The notes: generated by a model from the sequence alone, not told the origin. A stretch of DNA of 64,000 nt from an uncultured Ruminiclostridium sp. (GCA_910579265.1 CAJTTE010000006.1:62001-126000), one strand, 5' to 3'; positions 17,320-27,620 are shown, numbered from the stretch's first letter. Numbers and translations: made by a program.

Positions 17320-18576
17320 ATGGGAATGACAATGAGCCAAAAAATACTGGCTAAGCATGCCGGGCTCTCGGAAGTAAGAGAAGGGCAGCTTATAAAAGTT
17401 CGGCCGGATATGGTTCTGGCAAACGATATTACCGGTCCCGTGGCAATAAACGAATTCAACAAGGCGGGCTTTGACAATATTTTCGATAAAAATAAGGTTT
17501 GCCTTGTCATGGATCATTTTGCCCCTAATAAGGATATTAAGGCGGCGGCCCAGTGCAAGCAGTGCCGAGATTTCGCCGGGAAATACGATATTGCAAATTT
17601 TTTTGATACCGGCGATATGGGTATAGAGCATGCTCTTCTGCCGGAAAAGGGTCTTATAATACCCGGAGAGCTTTGCATAGGCGCGGACAGTCATACCTGC
17701 ACCTATGGCGCTCTCGGAGCTTTTTCCACCGGTGTGGGCTCCACCGACATGGCGGCAGGAATGGCAACGGGGACCGCATGGTTTAAGGTCCCGTCCGCCA
17801 TACGCTTTAATCTTTACGGAAGGCTCAATAAATACGTTACCGGAAAAGACGTCATACTTCATATAATAGGCTTGATAGGGGTCGACGGAGCGCTTTACCA
17901 AAGCATGGAATTCGGCGGAGAGGGCCTTTCCTCGCTTTCTGTCGAAGACAGGCTCTGCATGGCCAATATGGCTGTGGAGGCGGGAGCGAAAAACGGGATT
18001 TTTGAAGTAGATCAGCAAACCATCGATTATGTAAAGGAACGATCCGACAGAAAATTTGAAGTATATCAGGCTGACGGTGACGCCGTCTATTCACGGACTA
18101 TCGACATTGATTTGTCTAAGATAGAACAAACCGTAGCCTTTCCGCATCTTCCCGAAAATACCAAAACGGAAAAAGACTGGGGAGAAATAAAGATAGACCA
18201 GGTTGTGATCGGTTCCTGCACCAACGGAAGGATCAGCGATATGAGAGCCGCCGCCCAAGTGCTCAAAGAAAAGCATGTGGCGAAGGGCGTCCGCTGTATT
18301 ATTATTCCCGCCACTCAGAAAATAAGTCTGCAATGTATACGGGAAGGCTTGGCGGAAATATTTATAAACGCGGGCTGCGTATTTTCCACACCTACCTGCG
18401 GGCCGTGCCTCGGCGGTCATATGGGCATATTGGCGGCCGGAGAGCGCGCCGTTTCCACCACAAACAGAAACTTTGTGGGAAGAATGGGTCATACCGAAAG
18501 CGAGGTCTATCTGGCGAGCCCCTATGTTGCGGCAGCAAGCGCCGTGAAAGGAATGTTAACCGGATATAGGGGATAA
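17320..18576 (+). CDS. leuC: 3-isopropylmalate/citramalate dehydratase large subunit
   Basis: This 418-residue [4Fe-4S] hydro-lyase of the aconitase family acts with LeuD to isomerise isopropylmalate or citramalate. The cluster cysteines are visible in [12 protein letters not shown] and [11 protein letters not shown], and the substrate-binding motifs [18 protein letters not shown] and NFVGRMGH are present. The 418-residue length fits the short archaeal/clostridial LeuC class. The start is ATG 17320 after GAAAGGA; upstream in-frame starts give an unrelated extension. It has its own promoter and is separated from leuD by about 2.1 kb of repeat elements and a Dabb-domain gene. Confidence 0.95.
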   Translation: MGMTMSQKILAKHAGLSEVREGQLIKVRPDMVLANDITGPVAINEFNKAGFDNIFDKNKVCLVMDHFAPNKDIKAAAQCKQCRDFAGKYDIANFFDTGDMGIEHALLPEKGLIIPGELCIGADSHTCTYGALGAFSTGVGSTDMAAGMATGTAWFKVPSAIRFNLYGRLNKYVTGKDVILHIIGLIGVDGALYQSMEFGGEGLSSLSVEDRLCMANMAVEAGAKNGIFEVDQQTIDYVKERSDRKFEVYQADGDAVYSRTIDIDLSKIEQTVAFPHLPENTKTEKDWGEIKIDQVVIGSCTNGRISDMRAAAQVLKEKHVAKGVRCIIIPATQKISLQCIREGLAEIFINAGCVFSTPTCGPCLGGHMGILAAGERAVSTTNRNFVGRMGHTESEVYLASPYVAAASAVKGMLTGYRG

Positions 18577-18680
18577 GCGCTAATCCTTGGAAATAAACAT
18601 TTTTTAACATTTTATACAGTTCTCATTTTGAACTGACGTAATACCCACAGGTTAAAACGTGCCTGCACCCGAAACACGTT

Positions 18681-18840
18681 ATTGCTCCACCAAGTAACTC
18701 TTGAAGGATTTATGCGCCGAAGGGCTGTGGAAAGACAAGGAATAATACCGCAGGAATATGCGCATATTTCAAGGGCTTATGACGAAGTATTTAGGCAGCC
18801 GGGCAAGCAGAAAAATTCAAGAGTTAATTGGGGGAGCAAT
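18681..18840 (+). repeat. Family E element (160 bp)
   Basis: The termini ATTGCTCCACCAAGTAACTC and GAGTTA(A)TTGGGGGAGCAAT are inverted. Internal sequence (cgccgaagggctgtgg, atatgcgcatat, gcagccgggcaagcag) is shared with 32558-32716, 46204-46361 and 51925-52084. Confidence 0.85.
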
Positions 18841-18851
18841 ATAAAGGGATC

Positions 18852-19029
18852 AGGGCATATCAGAAAACAAAGCGAATTAGTACGATTACTCTAAAAGCGC
18901 GGCGAAAGCGAAGAAATGCGAGAGTGCCTCACAGCTATCCTTTGTGGGATGATTATCTGCATTCCATGACGCGAAAAGCGTCCCCGGTCAGTAGAAGCCG
19001 TGTATTTTGCGGCTTTTCAGACAGACCCT
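18852..19029 (+). repeat. Family C element
   Basis: It begins agggcatatcagaaaac and ends gcttttcagacagaccct. The internal gcgtccccggtcagtagaa block matches other C copies. Confidence 0.65.
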
Positions 19030-19078
19030 GTCATTACACTGTCAAACGCTTTTAAGGCGAATTTGTCTTAAGCGAAAT

Positions 19079-19256
19079 AAAGACAATACCGCACAATGAC
19101 CGCCTGAGGGCTTTGCGTGCGGCTTGCTTGCATATTTTCGGTCATCTTACGCAAATTCTCCTTGAAATACGTCAGTATCCCTGCGTCGAATTTATGCAAG
19201 CTGACGTAAAATCTGACTGCGCGATTCACACGCAATCATTGTGTGGTGTTGCCTAA
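19079..19256 (-). repeat. Family A element
   Basis: It is a full-length copy with slightly eroded ends (agacaataccgcac and gtgttgccta). It is inverted relative to the copy at 16809-16988, and its internal open frame is preserved. Confidence 0.85.
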
Positions 19257-19627
19257 AGTATAACGTGGAGTTTTCCCATAGAAAACGTTTTTATAAAAAC
19301 CGCTGAACAACAATGCCCGGTCGAAACAAAAAATTCGTCATGATCGGCTGCGCAATTGTTCGGTATTTATTGCGCCAAATATAAGGAACATAAAACCCGC
19401 ATTTTAACCGGAACCGGATCTTTTTTCTGTCATTTCCGATTTTGTTTTTATTAAAATACATTTTGCCCCCGGATATACCGTCCGTAGCAAATACAATCTG
19501 CGGATAATATCTCAATATCGGAAATAACAAGTTACGGCCATTCCGTTAACGCCTGTTTAACGGCAAATATGTTCTTTGTTTTACACTACAACTGCCTTGA
19601 TTAAATATGAAAGGAAATAAATAAATC

Positions 19628-19927
19628 ATGCTTAACCACATTGCCCTATTGAACTTCAGGGATGAGCTCGGAGAGAGCGACAAAAGAATTGCCGCGGTAA
19701 AACTGAAAAGCGGGCTTGAAGATCTGGCGGACAAAATCGAAGGACTCATTGACATCAGAGTGGAAACGCTGCTTTTAGACTGCTCCTCTGCGGACATACT
19801 TCTTTTGTGCAAGCTTCAGGACAGAGAAGCTTTGGAACGCCTAAAGACCTCCCCTCTTTTGTTTAATATTAAACCGATTATCGATGAAAACCTTGACAGA
19901 GTCCATACTGCGGATTATATTTCCTAG
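19628..19927 (+). CDS. Dabb (stress-responsive A/B barrel) domain protein
   Basis: This 99-residue single-domain protein starts MLNHIALLNFRDE and follows the Dabb pattern: a beta strand, a helix (VKLKSGLEDLADKIEGLI), a strand with DIRVETLLLD, then a helix and the closing IIDENLDRVHTADYI. Dabb proteins are dimeric alpha/beta barrels with diverse or unknown roles. A clear GAAAGGAA site precedes ATG 19628. It sits between leuC and leuD with repeat elements on both sides. A pathway role is not evident. Confidence 0.85.
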   Translation: MLNHIALLNFRDELGESDKRIAAVKLKSGLEDLADKIEGLIDIRVETLLLDCSSADILLLCKLQDREALERLKTSPLLFNIKPIIDENLDRVHTADYIS

Positions 19928-20101
19928 GAGCTATCGAAAAGCCGCAAAACGCACGATTTCTACTGACAGCGGACGCTTTTCGCGTCAAGGAATGCCGATA
20001 GCTACCCCAAAGAAATAACTATGAAATACCCTCGTATTTCTCCGCTTTTTTCTTTAAAATTCCCATGCTTTTAGCGTAATCGTACAAATTTACTTTGTCT
20101 T
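19926..20101 (+). repeat. Family C element
   Basis: It begins at the stop codon of the Dabb gene (ctatcgaaaagccgc...) and carries the family C internal blocks (cgcgtcaaggaatgccgatag, taccctcgtatttctccgc). It abuts the family D element that follows. Confidence 0.6.
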
Positions 20102-20264
20102 AGAGCCTGTTTAGTATCTCGAAGTATGTAGATTGCGCAGCAGATTTTGGGTATTTCGAGGCGATTTTTCGCAGACGTACTTTAATGTACATCAAGAAAA
20201 ATCAACGAAGAAATACGCAAAAGGTGCAAGCAAGACTCATGCCGAGAGATGCTAAACAGGCTCT
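20102..20264 (+). repeat. Family D element (163 bp)
   Basis: The termini AGAGCCTGTTTAGTATCTC and GAGATGCTAAACAGGCTCT form near-perfect inverted repeats. The internal part has acatcaagaaaaatcaacga. A second good copy is at 21172-21333. Confidence 0.85.
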
Positions 20265-20631
20265 CAGGATATGCCTTAGTCTCTTTAGATGATTTAATAA
20301 TCATAATACCCGGCTTTTTTAAAGATACTTTTTTTGAAGGTTCTTACTTTCCCTCCGTCGCAAAAGCTATACTTAACGTGCGCGGTACTGTATATCCTTT
20401 AAAAATATTGTATAAACTGCTTTCAAGGCTTTTGCCGTGATCATAGATTTACAGCCGAGCTTAAAGTGAAAAATATTTATGCCACGGCTTTTTAAAATCT
20501 TTTATGATTTCCGGAATTGCCGATAGATTTCAGGATAACATTTGACGGCTTCTTTCTGGCATTTTAAAGCTTATGCTTTATCGTTTTTTAATTGGAAACA
20601 AAAAATATGGTACTTCATACGAAAGGAGACA

Positions 20632-20676
20632 ATGCGGAAAACGCAACAGACAATACATCCGCAGAAAGTAAAATGA
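20632..20676 (+). CDS. Short upstream ORF coupled to leuD
   Basis: A 14-codon ORF ([14 protein letters not shown]) follows an excellent AAAGGAG (20622-20627) and ends in ATGA, so its TGA overlaps the leuD ATG. LeuD itself has only a weak site, so this ORF may supply ribosomes by translational coupling. It contains no leucine or valine codons and a single isoleucine codon, so classic branched-chain attenuation is unlikely. Confidence 0.5.
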   Translation: MRKTQQTIHPQKVK

Positions 20677-21155
20677 ACGCACATGGCTTAGCGCACAAAT
20701 ACGGAGATAACGTGGATACGGACGTTATAATTCCGGCAAGGTATCTTAACACGTCAGACTTCAGAGAATTGGCTGCTCATTGTATGGAGGATATAGACAA
20801 GGACTTCGTACGCAGAGTAAAGACGGGAGATATTATAGTAGGAAAAGCCAACTTCGGCTGCGGAAGTTCCCGCGAACACGCTCCCATCGCTATAAAAGAG
20901 AGCGGGATATCCTGCGTTATAGCGGCAACCTTTGCAAGGATTTTTTACCGCAACGCAATAAACATCGGGCTTCCCATAATGGAATGTCCTGAAGCAGCTA
21001 ACGAAATATCGGCCGGAGACGAGTTGGATGTGGATTTTGAAAGCGGTAAAATAACCGATCTTACAAACGGAAAAGTATATACCGCCGAACCCTTTCCGGA
21101 ATTCATAAGAGATATCATAAATAAGGGCGGATTACTTAATTCCCTTAAAAAATAA
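20673..21155 (+). CDS. leuD: 3-isopropylmalate/citramalate dehydratase small subunit
   Basis: This 160-residue swivel-domain partner of LeuC shows the family opening [17 protein letters not shown], then [15 protein letters not shown], which carries the substrate-contacting residues, and the closing [18 protein letters not shown] chose ATG 20673 because the family begins about eight residues before KYGDN. In-frame ATG 20607 and TTG 20592 would add 22-27 low-complexity residues and have no site. The start overlaps the stop of a 14-codon ORF by ATGA. It is detached from leuC by repeat-filled DNA, which is unusual for this pair. Confidence 0.93.
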   Translation: MNAHGLAHKYGDNVDTDVIIPARYLNTSDFRELAAHCMEDIDKDFVRRVKTGDIIVGKANFGCGSSREHAPIAIKESGISCVIAATFARIFYRNAINIGLPIMECPEAANEISAGDELDVDFESGKITDLTNGKVYTAEPFPEFIRDIINKGGLLNSLKK

Positions 21156-21171
21156 AATAACGGTCATTATT

Positions 21172-21333
21172 AGAGCGTGTTTAGTATCTCGAAGTATGTA
21201 GATTTCGCAGCAGCTTTTGCGTTTTTCGAGGCGATTTTTCCCGGACATACTTGACGTACATCAAGAAAAATCAACGAAGAAATACGCAAATGGTACAAGC
21301 AAGATGCATGCTGAGAGCTGCTAAACAGACCCT
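21172..21333 (+). repeat. Family D element (162 bp)
   Basis: It starts agagcgtgtttagtatctcg and ends ctgctaaacagaccct. It is about 90% like 20102-20264 by eye, lies in the same orientation, and sits 16 bp after the leuD stop. Confidence 0.85.
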
Positions 21334-22038
21334 TATAAAGCCCTAAAGAAAACATACAAAAAGCGCGGTGTTGCAGACACTGAAAAAAGCTTAAAAAGCT
21401 TGAATTCGACAGAAATATCGGAACGAACGAGGGCTAATGTCTGAAAAATACGCTTTAAAACCGGCTTAATGCCAAAAAAGCAAAATATGTGAGATTGCTC
21501 GCCATAAAAATCATATCAATACCGGAATTTATTATAAATCCGTACCATACGCCAACCGCGCTTTAAAAAGAACAAAATCAAACAACTCGTTTTGATTTTT
21601 TATGTAAAATCAAAAGGTTTTGCGTTATTACGTAACAAAAAGACGATTCCGGTTTTTAAGGAATCATGGGTTTTAAATAAGCAACCAACCCCTTTTAAAA
21701 AACGCCGTTTGCGGCACATAAGATTTGTGTAGCATAAGCTTATGTCTTTATGCTTTAATATAAAAATATTGTTATATACGTTCAATATACCGTCTCCGCT
21801 TACGGTTGTTCTGTTTTGAATCTGTGAAAGTATTCCGGAATTTTTTCGGGATTTGACCATAGGCTGTCTTAAAAGCCGCAGCTTTCGGAATTTTTTACTG
21901 ACCTTTGACGCCCCCTGCGTCAAAAATGATCGGGAATACTTTGCATTTCCGCGTTTTATGAAGCCGCGCACATTAACGAAGACGCAATTGTTTGCTCAGT
22001 TTTCAGATACACACTAAAACCTGAAGGGATGAATATAA
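21334..22038. other. Gene-free stretch between leuD and leuB
   Basis: It contains only the terminator-like hairpin at 21573-21601. No coding sequence or known RNA is recognised. Confidence 0.4.
21573..21601 (+). terminator. Terminator candidate after leuD
   Basis: AAAATCAAAC and GTTTTGATTTT arms enclose AACTC and run into TTTTT. The stem is AT-rich. Confidence 0.55.
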
Positions 22039-23112
22039 ATGAAAAAAAATATAGCGGTTATAAAAGGGGACGGGATAGGTCCTGAAATTATTGAGGAGGC
22101 TTTGAAGGTCCTGGACAAAATAGCCGAGAAATACGGCCACAGCTTTGATTACACCCAGCTTTTAATGGGTGGTATCGCAATAGATGAAACCGGATCTCCA
22201 CTTCCTCAGGAAACAATAGACGGATGCCTATCGTCTGACAGCGTACTTCTGGGAGCGGTAGGCGGCCCTAAATGGGATAAAGGAAAAGGCAGCATGCGGC
22301 CGGAAGCCGGCCTTCTGGGAATAAGAGGCGCTCTTAAGCTTTTCGCCAATATCCGTCCCGCTAAGCTTTTAAAGCCGCTGTCTGACGCCTGCCCTCTGAA
22401 AAGAGACATTACGGATAAAGGCCTTGATCTTGTCATAGTGCGCGAGCTTATCGGAGGAGCATATTTCGGAGAAAAAAGGACCTTTATTGACGAATACGGT
22501 CATAAAACTGCCGTGGATTCTATGAAATACGGAGATTATGAAATAGAAAGGATATGCCGCGTTGCCTTTGATATGGCAAGAAAACGCCGGAACAAGGTAA
22601 CAAGCATCGATAAAGCGAACGTGCTCGACAGCTCAAGACTTTGGAGAGAAATAGCCCATAAGGTGTCGGCCGAATATCCCGATGTGGATTTTTCCGATAT
22701 GCTGGTGGATAACGCCGCTATGCAGCTGGTCAGGGATCCCTCACAATTTGATGTTATAGTTACCGAAAATCTCTTCGGAGATATCCTTTCTGATGAAGCA
22801 AGCATGATAACCGGGTCTCTCGGAATGATCCCCTCGGCAAGTCTTGGAGAAGGCTCTCCGGGTCTTTATGAACCTATCCACGGCTCCGCTCCGGATATTG
22901 CCGGACAAAATAAAGCCAATCCTATGGCTGCGGTTCTTTCGGCGGCGATGATGCTCAGATACAGCTTTGATATGCGGGAAGAAGCCGATGATATAGAAAA
23001 TGCGGCGGATAAAGTGCTTGAGGAGGGCTTCCGTACAAGTGACATCATGAGCGAAGGTATGACGCTTGTTTCCTGTTCGGAGATGGGGGACAGGATAGCC
23101 GCATTTATCTGA
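22039..23112 (+). CDS. leuB: 3-isopropylmalate dehydrogenase
   Basis: This 357-residue NAD-dependent beta-decarboxylating dehydrogenase opens KKNIAVIKGDGIGPEI and has the substrate motif ANIRPAKL, the catalytic ELIGGAYFGEKR, and the metal-binding stretch VTENLFGDILSDEAS...PSASLG. It oxidises isopropylmalate (leucine) or methylmalate (isoleucine route after CimA). GAAGGG precedes ATG 22039. A strong bidirectional hairpin separates it from the convergent ABC permease gene. Confidence 0.95.
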   Translation: MKKNIAVIKGDGIGPEIIEEALKVLDKIAEKYGHSFDYTQLLMGGIAIDETGSPLPQETIDGCLSSDSVLLGAVGGPKWDKGKGSMRPEAGLLGIRGALKLFANIRPAKLLKPLSDACPLKRDITDKGLDLVIVRELIGGAYFGEKRTFIDEYGHKTAVDSMKYGDYEIERICRVAFDMARKRRNKVTSIDKANVLDSSRLWREIAHKVSAEYPDVDFSDMLVDNAAMQLVRDPSQFDVIVTENLFGDILSDEASMITGSLGMIPSASLGEGSPGLYEPIHGSAPDIAGQNKANPMAAVLSAAMMLRYSFDMREEADDIENAADKVLEEGFRTSDIMSEGMTLVSCSEMGDRIAAFI

Positions 23113-23285
23113 TAAGTATCCGAACAAATCCGCAGGTAAGGAAAACCCCTCGGTAAAAGCCGGAATAAAAATAAACATGAAGGAAAGTAGACCGTCTGAT
23201 TCAAATAACGCATTTTGCGGGTGTTTTCGGACAAAAACGGGATCCTTTAATCTCAGGTAGTCGCTTACATTTTTATGTGTATAAA

Positions 23286-23376
23286 TACCGAAATAACGGC
23301 CGTTCCGATTTAAAATGTCATAATAATACCGATGGGTATTTGACATTTAAGCCGGAACGGCCGTTTTGGTTTTTCG
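23286..23376. terminator. Long bidirectional terminator between leuB and ABC permease
   Basis: An imperfect inverted repeat with arms of about 33 bp (core CGGCCGTTCC/GGAACGGCCG) and a loop of about 20 bases has A/T tracts at both ends. It serves both convergent genes. Confidence 0.75.
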
Positions 23377-23397
23377 GATTTAAAGATTTTTCGTTTG

Positions 23398-24267
23398 TTA
23401 AAGCTCCATCTCTTCCTTGCCTCTGTTATCTATTCTTCGCGCGGAAATCACGAACAAGGTTACAAAATAACAAAGCACCATCAAAAGCACTGTTATTCCT
23501 ATGCTGCCCCAAAGATTCACGCTGTCGAAGCCGTTTTCGAGCACGGCATTCTGCGCCTGAGAAGTGAGCGTAAAGGGATGAAATTTATCTGCTCCGAGTG
23601 CTGAAAACAAAGTGGTAAGAATAACGTTTCCGCCGTACATAATTACTACCGACAAGCCCGCCTTTGAGGTGCATAAACCCAATGTAAAATACAATACGGT
23701 CATAAATGCGTCAAACACCGCCGCCAACAATGCGGAGACCGCAATATTGGATATACTTATTTCAATTCCCCCGAACACAAGAGCCGAAATCCCGAAGCCG
23801 ATCCATATGCCGCAAAATGCAAACAATGCCACTGAAGCGGGATAAACAATAAATTTCGGAAGAATATACAGCTTAGAGCTGAGTCCCGCATTCTGTGGGA
23901 TTATCATTGAACGCTTTTTAAGCTCGCCCCCGGCCGAATACATTGTAACAAGCATAAATATCAGCATAAGTGTGCTTGTAAGATCACCCAAAGCACTTAT
24001 CGCTCCCAGCTTAGCCATATATGACTCATCGGTCATATCCCCCATTATGCCGGAACCGGAAATTTCCATATCCATGTTTATCGACTGTGTGCTTAAATCG
24101 TTATCGCCGCCAAGCTCCATATTTTCAATACTGGACAGCATCTCAAAGGAGAGCTTCATTAAAAGAGGGGATGCCGCCGCAAACAAAACCGCCGCAATAA
24201 TTACTCCCCACATTCTGAAGGAGCGGGTAAAAAACATAAGCTCCTTTTTTATGCCTTCCTTAAGCAT
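23398..24267 (-). CDS. ABC-2 type transporter permease
   Basis: This 289-residue integral membrane protein has about six hydrophobic segments: at 17-37, after a large extracytoplasmic loop, then a cluster from about 105 to the C terminus. It pairs with the ATPase encoded immediately upstream; ATG 24267 overlaps that gene's stop region by 8 bp. The pair probably exports a peptide, lipid or drug; the substrate cannot be told. No EAA loop is seen, so it is not an importer permease. Confidence 0.82.
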   Translation of the reverse strand: MLKEGIKKELMFFTRSFRMWGVIIAAVLFAAASPLLMKLSFEMLSSIENMELGGDNDLSTQSINMDMEISGSGIMGDMTDESYMAKLGAISALGDLTSTLMLIFMLVTMYSAGGELKKRSMIIPQNAGLSSKLYILPKFIVYPASVALFAFCGIWIGFGISALVFGGIEISISNIAVSALLAAVFDAFMTVLYFTLGLCTSKAGLSVVIMYGGNVILTTLFSALGADKFHPFTLTSQAQNAVLENGFDSVNLWGSIGITVLLMVLCYFVTLFVISARRIDNRGKEEMEL

Positions 24268-25183
24268 TGCCGTTCACCACCTTTAAATAAATTTCCTCAA
24301 GACTTTCGGTCACCGTTCTGAACTGCGAAGGAACGACCGAATTTTCTTCGAAGGTTTTTATAAGCAGCTGAGAAGCTGTTTTCGGTTCGGGAGTGCGTAT
24401 TACGAAAAAGCCTGTTTTTTCGTAATAATCTACCTTTTCGATAAGGGAGCTGTTCTCGAGTCCTTTTATTGCGGAAATGCTCTTTTCGTCAGTTTCATAG
24501 AGCTTTACCTCAATTTCCTGCTTGGCATAGTTCATAAGTATATCGGAGATTTTTCCCTCTATGGCCATTTTTCCGTTTCTCATTATGCCTACGCTTCCGG
24601 CAACCTTTTCCACGTCGGAAAGAATATGGGTGCAGAGAATTATTGTCGCACCGATTTGTGAAACGTTTCTTATTATGTTCATAACATCCGCCCTGCCCTC
24701 CGGGTCAAGAGCTGAGGTCGGCTCGTCCAGTACGAGTACCTGAGGTGAATCGAAAATAATGGCTGCGATACCCATTCTCTGGTTCATTCCTCTCGAATAG
24801 CCTTTTATACGGCGTTTCCCGCCTTCTCTCATACCGACTATGTCCAGAACTTCCTCCACGCGGGCTTCAACATTTCCTTCGTACTTGCAGCAGGCGGCAA
24901 TATATCTCAGGTATTCATAGCCGTTCATGAAATTAAACATAGAAGGCGTTTCGGGAAGATAGCCTATCTTTATTCTTTTTTCCTCCCCGGAATTTTCATC
25001 ACCTAAAATAACGTCTCCTCCGTCTTTTGCAATAACGTTGCAGAGAATATTCATGGTAGTGGTCTTACCGCAGCCGTTTTTGCCCAAAAAGCCGTATATT
25101 TCTCCGTCCGGCACATTCATGTCGAGACCGTCAAGAACCCGGAAATGTCCGTAGCTTTTCTGTAAATTGCGAATGGTTACCAT
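24260..25183 (-). CDS. ABC transporter ATP-binding protein
   Basis: This 307-residue ATPase has Walker A GKNGCGKTT (about 35), a Q-loop in GYLPETPSMF, an ABC signature that is degenerate (YSRGMNQRMG instead of LSGGQ), Walker B VLVLDEPTSALD, and the H-loop in TILCTHILSD. The C-terminal 90 residues match the extension of ABC-2 exporters. It is the first gene of a two-gene unit with the permease, from a strong promoter (25216-25244) next to a 13-bp palindrome. GGAAAGGAAAG precedes the start. Confidence 0.92.
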   Translation of the reverse strand: MVTIRNLQKSYGHFRVLDGLDMNVPDGEIYGFLGKNGCGKTTTMNILCNVIAKDGGDVILGDENSGEEKRIKIGYLPETPSMFNFMNGYEYLRYIAACCKYEGNVEARVEEVLDIVGMREGGKRRIKGYSRGMNQRMGIAAIIFDSPQVLVLDEPTSALDPEGRADVMNIIRNVSQIGATIILCTHILSDVEKVAGSVGIMRNGKMAIEGKISDILMNYAKQEIEVKLYETDEKSISAIKGLENSSLIEKVDYYEKTGFFVIRTPEPKTASQLLIKTFEENSVVPSQFRTVTESLEEIYLKVVNGNA

Positions 25184-25215
25184 AACTTTCCTTTCCCTTT
25201 CCTAATGATAATATT

Positions 25216-25244
25216 ATTTTAACACAGCAGGATATATATGTCAA
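25216..25244 (-). promoter_or_regulatory. Promoter of the ABC exporter operon
   Basis: On the minus strand TTGACA (25239-25244), a 17-bp spacer and TAAAAT (25216-25221) match consensus well. Confidence 0.8.
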
Positions 25245-25283
25245 TAGAATTTACTAAACTTTGTAAAAAATTTTTGGCGGTAA

Positions 25284-25314
25284 AGACATAAGTAAATTTT
25301 ATTTACTTATGTCT
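25284..25314. promoter_or_regulatory. 13-bp perfect palindrome upstream of the ABC promoter
   Basis: The arms AGACATAAGTAAA and TTTACTTATGTCT are separated by five bases. It lies 40 bp upstream of the -35. It could be an operator for a dimeric regulator; no regulator gene is adjacent. Confidence 0.45.
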
Positions 25315-25342
25315 CATAAAGAATGTAATCAAAACGAACCGC

Positions 25343-25379
25343 AAAAAAAGGCTATGGCAAAATCCTGTTTGCCATAGCC
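25343..25379 (-). terminator. glnA intrinsic terminator
   Basis: On the minus strand a 12-bp stem GGCTATGGCAAA/TTTGCCATAGCC with a six-base loop is followed by seven Ts, 65 bp after the glnA stop. Confidence 0.88.
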
Positions 25380-25443
25380 AAAGAAAAGGGTGCAGGTATA
25401 TCTTAAAGCATATTATGCTTTAAGTCGCTTATAAAGTCTTTTT

Positions 25444-27537
25444 TCAGCTTATACTGAACAACAGCTCGGAATAAGTGGGTATCGGCCAGTAATCGGCGCC
25501 CACAACCGTTTCAAGCTCATCCGCCACCGATCTGAGCGACTGCATTTTTGCGAAAACGGTATCATGGAAATATTTTGCATTTTCCTTCACGTCGTCAATG
25601 GTATGACCGTGAGCAATTGCCGCTTCAAGCTCTTTTATACGCGCGGACAAGGTATCCGTAAGGGCGCTTACCTTTTCGGCAAGTTCTTTTTCCGCTCCTT
25701 CGCCGAATCCCGCATTCTTTTTAGCGCAAACCGTTTCAAAAAGCTCTCTCTCAAATTTCAAAACGGCGGGGAGGATTTGACGTTTAGCCATATCGACGGT
25801 AGTCTGAGCCTCAATATTAAGAACCTTTTCATAATTTTCCAACAGGGTTTCGGTTCTCGAATGTATTTCTATCTCGCTGAAAACCTTGTGCTTTGTGAAA
25901 AGCCTGATATTTTTCTTATCCTCAAAATGAGGAACGGCGTCAACGGTAGAAGAGAAATTGGGAAGGCCTCTTTTTTCAGCTTCTTTTATCCAGGCAGCAT
26001 CGTAACCGTTTCCGTTAAAGATAATTCTCTTATGCTTTGTGAACGTCTTAACCAAAAGCTTGTTAAGTGCGGATTTAAAATCAGGAGCTTTTTCCAGCTC
26101 GTCGGCGAAATCGGAAAGCGCGTCAGCCACGATGGTATTCAAAACGATATTGGGTCCCGCAATATTAAGTGTTGAGCCCACGCTTCTGAACTCAAACTTA
26201 TTGCCGGTGAATGCGAAAGGAGAGGTCCTGTTGCGGTCGGTGGTATCCTTGGGGAAGGTGGGAAGAGTTGAAACGCCGATATCAAACTGCCTGTGCAGCT
26301 CTTTAATATGATTGCCGCTCACGAGGGCTTCGATAACATCGGTAAGCTCTTCTCCCAGAAATATCGATATGATGGCGGGAGGTGCTTCGTTAGCGCCAAG
26401 CCTGTGATCATTTCCCGCGCTGGCAACGGAAAGCCTTAAAAGATCCGCATGTTCATCCACCGCTTTAATTATGGCTGCAAGGAATGTGAGGAACTGAGCG
26501 TTTTCAATAGGCGAATCTCCCGGGTTGAGCAGATTTTGTCCGTCATTTGTGGAAAGCGCCCAGTTATCGTGCTTACCCGAACCGTTTACCCCGGCAAAAG
26601 GCTTCTCATGAAGCAGACATGCAAGGCCGTGTTTTTTTGCAACCTTCTGCATCAGATCCATAGTAAGCTGATTGTGATCGGCGGCAAGATTTGCGTTTTC
26701 GAAAACAGGAGCGCATTCATGCTGCGCGGGAGCTACCTCGTTATGTTTGGTCTTGGAGGGAACTCCCAGATTCCATAAAGTCTTGTCAAGATCCTTCATA
26801 TAATCGCTTACACGCTGCTTGATAGTGCCGAAGTAGTGATCCTCAAGCTCCTGACCCTTAGGAGGGGCCGCACCGAAAAGGGTACGCCCTGTAAAAATAA
26901 GATCCTTTCTTTTGTTATAAAGAACTTCGTCCACAAGGAAATACTCCTGCTCCGCACCTACTGTCGCAACCACTCTTTTTGTGGCGGTGTTTCCGAAAAG
27001 CCTCAATATACGCAGCGCCTGAGCGGAAACCGCGTCCATCGACCTGAGCAGAGGCGTCTTTTTATCCAGAGCCTCTCCCGAATAGGAACAAAAGGCGGTA
27101 GGTATATAAAGAGTATTATCCTTGACAAAAGCGTAGGACGTAGGATCCCAAGCCGTATAGCCTCTCGCCTCAAAGGTCGCTCTCAAGCCGCCGGAGGGGA
27201 ACGATGATGCATCGGGTTCACCCTTTATCAGCTCCTTACCGGAAAACTCCATTATTACGGTGCCGTCTCCCTTTGGATTAATAAAGCTGTCGTGCTTTTC
27301 CGCAGTGATCCCCGTCATAGGCTGAAACCAGTGTGTGTAATGGGTAGCGCCTTTTTCTATCGCCCAGTCCTTCATCGCGTGGGCAACCACGGCGGCGACC
27401 GAGCTGTCAAGCTCAGTACCGTTGTCTATCGTTTCCATCAGAGCCTTGAATGTACCCTTCGGAAGCTTTTCTCTCATGGTCTCGACATTGAATGAGTCGC
27501 AGCCGAAGGATTCTCTTACATCATATTTCTCGTTCAT
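25444..27537 (-). CDS. glnA: Glutamine synthetase type III
   Basis: This 697-residue protein is far longer than type I enzymes and matches the GSIII (GlnN) class of anaerobes. It forms glutamine from glutamate, ammonia and ATP. Visible are the GSIII start [25 protein letters not shown], the metal-site stretch [18 protein letters not shown], and [11 protein letters not shown]. The start is ATG 27537 with GAAAGGAAAAGG upstream; an in-frame TTG at 27555 precedes that site. It is monocistronic, with a consensus promoter, a leader hairpin with T run that could attenuate, and a strong terminator. Confidence 0.96.
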   Translation of the reverse strand: MNEKYDVRESFGCDSFNVETMREKLPKGTFKALMETIDNGTELDSSVAAVVAHAMKDWAIEKGATHYTHWFQPMTGITAEKHDSFINPKGDGTVIMEFSGKELIKGEPDASSFPSGGLRATFEARGYTAWDPTSYAFVKDNTLYIPTAFCSYSGEALDKKTPLLRSMDAVSAQALRILRLFGNTATKRVVATVGAEQEYFLVDEVLYNKRKDLIFTGRTLFGAAPPKGQELEDHYFGTIKQRVSDYMKDLDKTLWNLGVPSKTKHNEVAPAQHECAPVFENANLAADHNQLTMDLMQKVAKKHGLACLLHEKPFAGVNGSGKHDNWALSTNDGQNLLNPGDSPIENAQFLTFLAAIIKAVDEHADLLRLSVASAGNDHRLGANEAPPAIISIFLGEELTDVIEALVSGNHIKELHRQFDIGVSTLPTFPKDTTDRNRTSPFAFTGNKFEFRSVGSTLNIAGPNIVLNTIVADALSDFADELEKAPDFKSALNKLLVKTFTKHKRIIFNGNGYDAAWIKEAEKRGLPNFSSTVDAVPHFEDKKNIRLFTKHKVFSEIEIHSRTETLLENYEKVLNIEAQTTVDMAKRQILPAVLKFERELFETVCAKKNAGFGEGAEKELAEKVSALTDTLSARIKELEAAIAHGHTIDDVKENAKYFHDTVFAKMQSLRSVADELETVVGADYWPIPTYSELLFSIS

Positions 27538-27571
27538 GATCCCTTTTCCTTTCAAATAAATGATATTGCCG

Positions 27572-27620
27572 AAGAAAAAATAAGACGCTTTGCGCAGTAA
27601 AAACTGCCAAAACGTCTTTG
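27572..27620 (-). promoter_or_regulatory. Leader hairpin / attenuator candidate of glnA
   Basis: In the roughly 95-nt glnA leader the arms AAGACG and CGTCTT enclose CAGT/ACTG. On the minus strand they are followed by ATTTTTT, about 35 nt before the start codon. This is terminator-like and could respond to nitrogen state. Confidence 0.5.
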
